A stretch of 64,000 bases of DNA from Motacilla alba alba (lineage: Eukaryota > Chordata > Aves > Passeriformes > Motacillidae): contig NC_052018.1 in the NCBI RefSeq assembly GCF_015832195.1, positions 33,384,115-33,448,114 of the forward strand, given 5' to 3'. The translations under genes were made by a program, and so were the position numbers. This document shows, piece after piece, positions 52,206-61,900 of this stretch. Below the pieces are notes generated by a model. That model did not search any database, was not told the origin of the DNA, and saw only the letters and a list, made by a program, of their open reading frames with translations. Numbering within the stretch: position 1 is the first letter of the stretch; every line of letters starts with the position of its first letter.

Positions 52206-52211
52206 GGCTTC
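52206..52211. repeat. Target-site duplication, right copy (LTR B)
   Basis: Exact match (ggcttc) to 51793-51798. Confidence 0.85.
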
Positions 52212-55200
52212 TATACAGCTATGAACCTAAGAAGCACCTCTTCCAAATCTTCCACTTTTGCTTTGATGTTAGCTTAGAAAGAACCCAATTTATGGGTGTT
52301 AATAAACTTGCAAGTTCAGTTCACTGAGCAATTCAAGGGCAAGGCTTTTGGAGGAGAGAACCCCTCCTTTTTAAACCTGCTACGTGAAGTAAAACATTTA
52401 TGTTCAAAGAATAATAAATTTGAATTTAGCCCATTGTCTGATAATCTCTTAGAACTAATATAAGAATAACAGATTAGAGGAAGCAGAGAAATATTGCACT
52501 AGGCAGAATAATTAATAAATAGAAAATTAGATTGAATTTATTTGGAGTAATTTCCATAAAAGAAAAAACCCCATGAGATAAGAAACTCCTTGGAACACCC
52601 CAGGCTCTCAGGTAACATATTCTCATGTTTTAAAGCTAAAGAATGCTTTTTTGTTTTGTGAGAATTTGATTAAGTTGTGGATTTAGGATTGCCTTGTTTT
52701 ACTAACTGGTCAGAAGCCACTGGAGAGCAGGAGGTATTGAAAACCAGGAGTGAAGTTGAATCTGTCAAGAAGGAAGGAGCAGGGAGAAGGTGATTTAAGA
52801 TTTAATTTTATTTTTTCTCATTACCAATCAACTCAAAGTAAAAAATTTTACTAGTTGCCCAAGTTCAGTCTGTTTTTGATGTGGCTGTAACCACCAAGTG
52901 CTCGTTCCCTGTCCTTATCTTGACCCACAAGCTATTAATTGTATTTCTCTCTTCCCTGCACAGATGAGGAGGGAGTGACAGAGCAACTTTGGTGGGGACC
53001 TGGAGACCAGTCATGTTCAAACCACCTGTTTGCTATGTCTGGGAGGAGCTCTCAATAAAAAATGTGTGTATTTATTAATTTTTTTCTCATTTAAATACTT
53101 CCTTACATAATCCTTTTATAATGATACCTGAAAATCACTGTTCTTTGTCAGCAGACACAGTGATGACCACTATTGCTTTTAATACCAACAAACATCTGAA
53201 TTTACCAAATGTGTTTTTCTCTTCTTTCATCAGGTTGTCTAGTCACAGCCTGCATGTGGCCTATGGCCTATGGCTATGAGTGTTCCTGAGCTATTTGCAA
53301 AGTAGGAAAGGACTAGTATTTATGTAGGAACTACGTGATTCTCCTCCGAAAATATAATATAAATAGCTTACCTATGAAGATCAGTTTATGGATCTGTCCA
53401 TGTCTGATTTTGTCCCACTTCTCCCCATGTTGCTTGAACTTTCCAGTACTAAGATGAAACTGGTCTATTTAAACATGCCAGTAGCACAGACTCTTTGGGA
53501 AAAAAGAAAAAAAAAAGTAAGTTTTTTTTTTTCCTAGATAGAATTTCTACCTATCCACATTAGATTAAATTAAATAATTTCTTCAATGAAAACATTACCA
53601 CTGTGTTTTACAAATTAGCAGCCTATAAATTTCATGTTCTGTTGCAATGGAGAAATTGTGTTCATAATATCAGTAAGAATAAGTATAGTATATACTCATA
53701 TATATGTTTCATATTAGAAGCGAATACAATCTTATGCTTTTTGCATGCTAAATGGTATATACTTCTTGTTCAAATATGATGGATTTTACTCCCAGCAATG
53801 CACCTTTGAGCAATTAGTACCAAATCTTTTCTGGTGGAGGGAAAAATGCAGTATTTCTTGACTACTCAGCAGGCAGGCCATTTTTAATGAAATGAAAACA
53901 TCTTATGTAAAGCTAAAAACATTTGTTTTAATAATTAATATGAATGCTCTTTCCTCAAACTATCAGCTGCTCTGTTTGAGAAAGTAGTCTACTAAGTCAT
54001 ATTGGATTACATGCTTATATCCATTTTTAATTACATTTGGAGGAAACGGGATAGAAGGAAGGGGAAAAATAACATCTTTTGATTATGTGAGTTAGTCAGT
54101 GCTTGGCCACCTCCTCTAGAATAGCTAACTTTTATTTGGCTTTGTTTGGAAAGAGTCAGGGCCACGTGATTTAATAAAGAAAGAATATAATTATTCTCTT
54201 TAATCCTGCCTAAATTTGTCATGTTTGGTATTAAGAAATGCACAAATTAATGTTCAAAGAGGAAGTGCTACATAAATTTGTGAATAACCTGTGAGGGGAA
54301 AAAAAAGGGGACAGAGAAATGAATGATGATTGGTCATATAAAATTTTTCATTCACCTTTTTAGTAACTCCAATTATTTTTCCGGTAAATTCATAGAATTT
54401 GCTGTTTTCAGTTGCCAAACTCTTCTCCCAAGATGCTGAAGCCTCTGTATCCTTTCAAAATAAGTGAATCAAATAAATTATATAGAGGACAGTACAGGTA
54501 CTCCTAAAGCAGAGACAGAATCAGCTTTAAAGGGGGCTCTGGGCTTCAGGTTCAGGTGGGGATGTCTAAATTGGTAGATTAAGTGTGCCATTCCCAATTT
54601 TGGGTGTTCCTATTATCTAAGTGTACATCCCAATTTCTCAGAACAATTATTACAATCATAGACCAAAATGTAAACCAGAGAGAGTTTGGATGACTGTGCA
54701 AAATTTATCTCTACAAAGAGATTGGGAAATAGAAAAAATGTATTTTTTACTTTTGACTACTGTAGCTTCTAATCTATATCTTAATCCATTTTTCCATGCT
54801 AGAAGTAATTAGTCAACAACTCTTCTATGAGCACATCCGATCCAGATTCAGACAGTTTCAGACAGATCTACTTTATTTTATAAACCTTACATTTAGTGTT
54901 CCTGTGAAGAAATGATATTTTGACTGCACCATATTTTTTATAGGTTCTGTTCTACATCTTTAGATAAGGAGGAATTTTCAGATGCTCTTGGAATGCCTAA
55001 TTTAGCTGAAGAGGAACAATCCCACTGATTTATTTATTTTTCTCCTGCTGGAGATTTCCCATTAAAGGAACGGCAGATTTCTTTCCTTCCAAATCTACAA
55101 ACACAGGAATTATACCAAAGAAATTTTTGGTGTAGCTGTAATAGATCTGTCACACTAGGGAAACTAAAAACAGAAGAGTCTCTCAGACACACAATGGCAA

Positions 55201-55263
55201 AAACCAACAACCAGATTTAATGCTGGCACATCTAGGCAGTAGTCTGACTGCCTACAACAGTTT
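52212..55263. other. Unique noncoding DNA
   Basis: AT-rich with small A/T runs (53504-53532) and a 7-bp ctatggc-type repetition near 53257-53273. No gene or transposon is recognised. Confidence 0.5.
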
Positions 55264-55282
55264 TATATATATATATATATAT
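55264..55282. repeat. (TA)n dinucleotide microsatellite
   Basis: Nine TA units plus one base, about 55 bp before the inverted repeat. Confidence 0.9.
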
Positions 55283-55337
55283 GCAAATACAATAAAAATG
55301 ACTGCTAGTGTTGTTTGTGTTGGTTTTTTGTTGTTGT

Positions 55338-55406
55338 TGTTGTTTGTTTAAATTTTATTTGTTTTATTGCCTGTCAATAAAACAAATAAAATTTAAACAA
55401 ACAACA
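55338..55406. repeat. Perfect 32-bp inverted repeat (hairpin), 5-nt loop
   Basis: The left arm 55338-55369 and the right arm 55375-55406 are exact reverse complements, separated by the loop cctgt. The arms are AT-rich (core tttaaattttatttg). A second, shorter pairing extends the structure. The gttgttgtt repeat left of the arm (55327-55337) can pair with caacaacaaca at 55419-55429, leaving a 12-nt bulge on the right side. Transcribed RNA would fold into a long stem. An inverted local duplication by template switching during replication is the simplest origin. There is no terminal duplication or transposase to suggest a DNA transposon. Confidence 0.95.
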
Positions 55407-55524
55407 GTTTGTCAGGTCAACAACAACAGGTCACAGTTAGTTAGAAGCAGACTTCAGCCTATTTAGGAAACAGTACCAGCAATGAGCCTTTTTATTACCC
55501 TACCATTGCATGTCTAAAATTTGG

Positions 55525-55541
55525 TGATGATGATGATGATG
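55525..55541. repeat. (GAT)n short microsatellite
   Basis: Five and a half tga/gat units. Confidence 0.85.
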
Positions 55542-56100
55542 TCCCTAATGAGAACTAGTAGTTTGATCTACCTTGTCCAAGTGCACAAGGAGGTATGGAA
55601 GAACTTGACAAAGACAGGTAGATTTCCATTTCAGCACCCATTCAGCCTCCTGTTTGCCACCAAGAACTATCCAAAATGACATCAGGTAATTTTTGCTGTG
55701 GTTATGTTTCTCTGTTAGGGACAATCGTCCATGAAGAACCTGATTGAGACCATCTTTTCTTTCCTGAGGGACTGCCAAAGAGGTGCCAGGTAGTAGCGAG
55801 TTCCAGTTACTGGTGGCCTAGGCCAGGTTTGAATGTAGAAATTAGGAACAAAAGACCAACATCCAGAATCTTAATTGCCCACCCAAACTATGATTTATCT
55901 CATTTCCATCCTTGTTGCAAAACCCACAATTTTTAATTTTTTATTTCTGGGCAAAGGGAAAGTAAGTGGTAGAACCTAATTTGTTAATAATAAATCAGCT
56001 AGCCTCAGACCTAGAAGCAGTGAAGAGGTCAAATCTGGGTAAGACCACAGTGTGTTTTTGGCTTTGACACCAAACTGTCTGATTTCACAACCAGTTTCCT

Positions 56101-56402
56101 TCATTGACTTGGAAAGGCAGCAGGTTTTCGGAAGCTCTGGGTAGAAGTGTGCTTAATTGCACATTTCACTCTTGAACGGGGAGACGCTGCAACAGAAGGG
56201 GAGCTTGTTGAAGTGCCAGAGTAAGTTGTTTGAATGTTGCTCTCTGTGATTTGGCCTAGAAACCTACTGGCTGTCACACTAACTGGACCTCTATCAGGAT
56301 GAACATTTGTTTCCTGTCTCATATCTGGAAAGATAATGTTTCTCAAAATGTCATGGTTTTTAAAGACCTCATTAGACAATTTTGTAGTAGCACTGAAGTT
56401 TT
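56101..56402 (-). CDS. Candidate terminal coding exon, minus strand, unrecognised protein
   Basis: On the minus strand a frame is open for about 100 codons and ends in TGA at 56101-56103. An acceptor-like acctgcacag lies just before 56402. The frame is also open further upstream, so the true start could be as far as about 56450, including an ATG at 56436. The product is Ser/Thr-rich with no obvious domain. Pieces are NEVFKNHDILRNIIF, then DRGPVSVTASRFLGQITES, then GTSTSSPSVAASPRSR, with the ending FRKPAAFPSQ. Even codon composition over this length is unusual for the region. A minus-strand aataaa (plus tttatt near 55938) lies about 160 bp beyond the stop and could be the polyadenylation signal. 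It could be the last exon of the gene to which 58724-58984 belongs, or a separate chance frame. Confidence 0.45.
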
Positions 56403-56439
56403 CTGTGCAGGTAAGTGGATGGTTACTTACATCCATGGG

Positions 56440-58723
56440 GCTGTCTAGTAGTAAGACCTTGAATAATTTTTTAAGATTGTTAAGGGATTTTGAACAAAGC
56501 AATTGCTGTTTTGCTTATGCTATCTTTCATAATCATAGTCTTATTGAATCACCAACATCTATTGCTGTTTTATGACCTGCGTTTCTCTTTCATGCAAGCC
56601 CTGTATGCCCTTTAGTGCTGTGCTGCAACAGCAACTTCATTTCCCAGCTTCTGTCGTTCCTATCCCATCCCCTTTTATATTCTGTACCTGATGTTCAAGT
56701 TCTTCTGTTTCATTGTCTAGGGTCATTACCTTGTTATATAAATGTACTGTTTGTTCCTGAGAGCAGGGTTACACTTATGTAACTTCTGCCATTTAAAAGT
56801 TAGGTCTCTGAGCTGAGAGGGGTCTTCTGTGTTTCCTCTGCTCACGATTGAGAGAAATAGGCAAATCCAGAGGTGGATTTGTCCCATCTGTTTCAGGCGC
56901 TTAATTTAGGACAAGATGAATAATCTGCTGAATGCATTTTATCTTTCTGCTGTGACTATAAATGGAGGTAGATGATTATAGTAGGATAGATGCAGAAATG
57001 CAACATAGTTGATGTTAGGTGAGATGAACCTGGATCATAGACAAACCTAATTGTCCAAGTTCCCTCAATAGTACAGAAAAAAATTAGCACAGACAATTGG
57101 TACTTGTTCCCCTGTATATTTGAATGGCATGAATTGCTGTTTGGAGTGACTCTAGAAATTAGGGCAGAAGCCTAGCCTTACTTAAATTAACTTGTGATAG
57201 CTAAAGCAGGAGACATGATGTCACTCAAACTGGGACACCATAGATATACTATTGTTATCAGTAGTAATGTTTTCTTTCTCCTTAAAAACAGACTTAAACA
57301 TACTGCTACTCTTTCATCAACTATGAGAACTTTGAATCTAATTTCCCACTGCCTATGGGCTAAATCTAACCACAGAAATTATACAAACGTATCTCAGAAT
57401 CTTTCCCATTTCACTGCAAATAAATACCATTTTTATTTATCTCTCCCATGTGAGTTCTATAGAAGTTGTGCATATCCAGGAAGTCACATAGAAAATCACA
57501 TTTCTCTTTTCACCATCCACAAAGATAATGTTAATTTTGTCTTAATTCTCTTGTTTTAATACCTTATACTTAGTAAGTTGCAAGATTAAAAAAAAAAAAG
57601 AAAGAAGAGAGAGAGAGAGAGAGAATTAATTAAGAATAGAAAGTGAATGCACTTTTCTCTGGGATAAAAATGAGCAACCCAAATACAAAGAATGAGTCGT
57701 AAAGCAGAGTCTGGAACCTGAAAAGATCTGGTCTCAGTTAACCATGGTAAATTTGGCACAGTGGGCCACTGGGAAAAGACAAGAGTGATGATTTTCTGAA
57801 TGGAGAACAGTGAGTCTCATTGAGACTTCATTTTTGTGAGATAACTGTCATAACCAGTTTAGCATGGAAATTTGACCTACTCAATAATTAAAAAAAAAAA
57901 TGCAAGTTGGTCACTGAGAAATTGAGCAGACACCTGTAATTCTCACAATGTGCCTTATTTAAACCCTTATTCCCAACAAGAGAGGAGACTATGTGTCACT
58001 GGTTGTTAGCTCAGTTTGTTCTGAGAAATCTTATGCCCTGAAAATACTGCTAAGGTTAACTGGCACTATAGAGGGTCAATTTTTTGAAAACAATACACAT
58101 ATAATCACTTACTTTATTTAATTAAAAAAAATTCACATTCAAGTTTATTGAATTACAGGACCCCAGTTGCAGGACGTTAGTTCACTACTGGTCTTATGCT
58201 CTACCTAACAGTTTTATCACATAAACATATTATGGATATACCATGTGCTTTGTTGTTAAATAATCAAAATGTGTGCAGTTCCAGTTTGCAGCCAGAATCC
58301 ATTATTTACTGAAAGCAGCTGAAAGACACCTAGGGAACTGAATGAGAATAATATCCCAGAAACAAGTAGACTTTGTTGATGGATTATTCATGTTTCAACT
58401 AACTAAATCAATTCAGACTTTGTTTGTCAGCTGTCAAATGAATTAATGGCAACCATTTTCCTTGGGTCAAAGTGAAGGCGAATTAAAATGGTATTGCAGA
58501 AGGATAGGTAGCATCTCCTGGCTTCTTGGCACAGTATCCAAATGGTTGTATGGGTCTAGAGAGGTTTTCAAACTTGAATTAAATAATCACATACCTTAGA
58601 AGTGTAGTTGCTCAATAAGCAGCTGCAAATTTTACAGTTTTTTAAATGAATATATTAATCTTTCTAGGCTATTCATCCTATTTGCTGGGTTTTTAAAACA
58701 TAAAAAAGTTATAAGTTCTGACC
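56440..58723. other. Noncoding stretch between minus-strand exon candidates
   Basis: AT-rich. It contains an A run followed by (AG)n at 57588-57624 and A runs near 57890 and 58124. A 121-codon plus frame (57194-57559) has no supporting signals. If the flanking exon candidates belong together, this is an intron. Confidence 0.4.
57588..57624. repeat. A run followed by (AG)n
   Basis: Twelve A, a short gaaagaa bridge, then about ten AG units. Confidence 0.9.
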
Positions 58724-58984
58724 TTAAATGACTTTCTCATAAGTGAGAATAGAGTAGTTTCTCATAGTCTTTATGTTGGAACCAGGAGATGAATGAGGAG
58801 GGAGCTTTGACTTGGCAAACCATCTGAGCCAGGGCATGCCATTGATGGAGTCAATGGGTGTTAATGGAGGACAGCATGGCTGCAGAAAGTTGGGCATCAA
58901 GCCTAACATTCGTTTAGTAGAGACATCCCCATCATGGCAGGCAGCAAAGCTGGGTAAACAGAGACGGAAGGACTTCTGTGGGAC
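58724..58984 (-). CDS. Candidate coding exon with strong acceptor, minus strand
   Basis: On the minus strand the acceptor ctcttcctatttcag is close to ideal and is followed at 58984 by a frame open from its first base for 86 codons to TAA (58726-58724). The other two frames hit stops. Protein pieces are VPQKSFRLCLPSF, then DGDVSTKRMLGLMPNFLQPC, then LTPIDSINGMPWLRWFAKSK, and the ending YSILTYEKVI. The mixture of Pro, Trp and charged residues looks like real protein and not random AT-rich translation. No good donor occurs inside, so as read it is a terminal exon. I do not recognise the family. If the exon at 56101-56402 is the usual last exon, this could be an alternative 3' end. Confidence 0.45.
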   Translation of the reverse strand, partial: VPQKSFRLCLPSFAACHDGDVSTKRMLGLMPNFLQPCCPPLTPIDSINGMPWLRWFAKSKLPPHSSPGSNIKTMRNYSILTYEKVI

Positions 58985-61900
58985 CTGAAATAGGAAGAGG
59001 AGAAATTAAAATTAAATGCATCAGTGAAATGGGAGTCAAAGGGCCTTCATTTATTATCTATGTTCTTCTACTTAAAAATGTCATTCTTTGAAGGAAAGTT
59101 GGAATGCTTGGTCCCATTTGCCTGGTACGATGAACTACATGTCGCAATGAAAGTATACTTCATTCATTAAGTAAGTAAAACTATGAACTCTCTCTTGAAT
59201 TATTTATTAGTCTAATGAAAAGGATTAAACATTTAATTGAAGTTTATATCTCTTAAATCTGGATTTCTATGTTATTAATAAATCTGTGTCTCTATAGGTG
59301 ATGTAACATTTCATTTGTTCAACTGTGGGATCAGATTTTTTTTGAAACAAGGAAACTCAGGGTTCTTTACATGCCTTGGACCCATCAGTGAGAATATACA
59401 CAGGGAAGTGATGATCACTGGAAACAGTGGCAAACCTTGGCCCAGGTGCCAAATATAGTCCACTGGACATTTTGTGCAAATTTCAGACCTGTTTCAGATC
59501 TATTTCCTTTACCCTAATAAGCCTTGAGGTGCTCCTTACCCACTGTCTGTGGGCTTGTGTTTCTCCCTGTGAGATGAGCCTCCTGCTGGGTTGCTCTCTG
59601 AGGACACACCTGCCTGTGGGATGGATGTTTTTGTGTGAGGGGGGTGAGCTGCTGGCTGAGCACGTTGACTCCAACACCTTCCAAAACAGCACTTTAGGTC
59701 CTCTTATGGGTGAAGGGAAGGATTTCTGCTTTGCTTCTCTGTTTCTTCATTAAGAGAGTGCTTTGATAACTCAACTGTACTATTACCTGCCTCTCACATG
59801 GATGCTGATGATCTCCAGAGTGAGAATGAGCACCTGTTGCTGCAAGAGGCTCTGCTGAGGTCTCTTGTGTCTCTGTGTAGGAGTGCTAGAATTTTTCTTA
59901 TGTTTTATGGGTTTTTTCAGTGATTTGGGTCTTACACAATGGTAAATACTTTATTTTTCTTCACTTCTTCCCCTCTGCTCCCCACATTGCTGTGGGACCT
60001 GAAAGTCATCTGTAGAAGCTAAACAGCTTCCTACATTGGAGTGCCACTCAAAATTCCTTCTCTTTTTTCTCTGTTTTGGTTTGGAGAAAAAATGGTAAAC
60101 CAAAATCCTCTTTGCTAAGCCTAAGTATAACCTTTCTCCATTTTCCTGGTATTACTGGAAAACTGCAAAGCTGTCATACCTTTTAAATGATGCATCACAA
60201 TGAAGTGCTAAACCAGAGCTGCAATTTACCCTGGCTTATAAATTTCTGACAGATGCCAAGAAGAGGCAGGGTGCCCCATTTGACTAAACTGGAAAATATT
60301 CCATGGAAGACAAGTCTACCTCACTGTTTTATTTATCATTTCCGTAAGCTTGTCCACCTCTTCAGTCAATATCATAAATATCAAGAGCGAACAGTAAATG
60401 TCTGTAGCTTTACGCAGTTACACAGAAGACTGGCAGTGGATTCCCGTGCTGTTAAAGGGCTGTCCCAGTCTCAGTCAGGGCTGTAGTTCGCTGCAGGTGC
60501 TGGAAAAAAAAGAGACTGTGCTGTAGACATAGCAGCAAGATTTCAGTCACTGAATTTCAGAGGCTGCCTCTGCTTAGCCCAATGGGACATCTCAGCTGAC
60601 CTTATCAAACTCACAGGCAGCTGATTAATACAGTTCACAGTGTACATTCTAAATACTAGATTCAAGAAATCTCTTCAGATATTTTTTGTCACTTTAAGTT
60701 TTACCTGTAGGCAATCTTTCAATGAATTTGCAAGATACAAAGTGAGAGAATAATGGCTTTAATTCTGTGCATCCCAGAAGGCTAGAACTAGTCTTGAAAC
60801 CTAAAATTCACATTTGAAAAAGTAGAACTTCTGATCACAGTCTGAAAAATAATTCTAGGGGAATCTTTTGGTGGGCAATAGAGTTCAGCAGGCATTTTGA
60901 GGCGGGACCTATCAGTCTGTTTCAGACATCTGTATGTCGAGATTATCTGCTTCTTAGAAATGTCTCTTCATCCATTAGTGAAAAAAGTGTGGAAAAGGAT
61001 TATCTGTGTGGGTGCTGACTATCAAACTGACTCTGATAGTTTTGCCAGTGTGACATTTACAAGGTCCTGACAAAAGCATATGGCAGAGAAAGAACTTAAT
61101 GGAAGTCCATGACTAACACCTTAGAAAATGGATGATTTTTGTACGACAATCTCCATTAATCACTACTTTAAAAACCTAATCATCAAACTTTATGATAAAT
61201 TTTAGTTGTATTGATGATTTCTACTCCAGGCTTTGCCCTGGGCTGCAAAGCAGAGGCATGCTCCAGGTAAGGATCCATGTTTTCTGGCAGAGTTGTGTGT
61301 GGGCAGGGAATGTTTAAACAGCACCTGTCCATGCTAAACCTGATTCAGATCAATGCCACAAGAACATGGTATTGTGCAATATATTACTAATGAAATGAAA
61401 ATGAAAAAGAAGTGTCAGCCTAGAGGAAAAAAACAGAAAAACTCTTTTTTTCCTTTCCTTTTTTTTTTTCATCTGCACCTGTATGGACAATTTCACTCTG
61501 AAAGTAATGTGCTTCCAGAAATTAAGTACTGCTGCCGATTCAGAGGGGAGTGTTTCCATATTAAGACAGGTGGCTAAAGAATGCTTCATTTTTTATTATT
61601 ACTGGTGAAAAAAAATGAGTAAATGTTAAGTTCCTTCATGTCTCTTTTAAAATTTGTATTTAAAATAGCCACTTAAAAAGGGGTTAAAAGTGAATATCAT
61701 GGAGAGAAAACCTAGAATTTTAGGATTTTAGCAATTAGTACTTCCATCCTACTATCAACATTCAGTATTTTCTACAGATTTGGCACATGGTTCTTCAGCT
61801 GTGTAAGAAGTTGTGAGAATGAGATAATGGGACTCTAGTAGTGTGGATAGGGTGCAACAGCAAAATTTTTAGGGCACGAAACTAATCCAGAATTTTTCCC

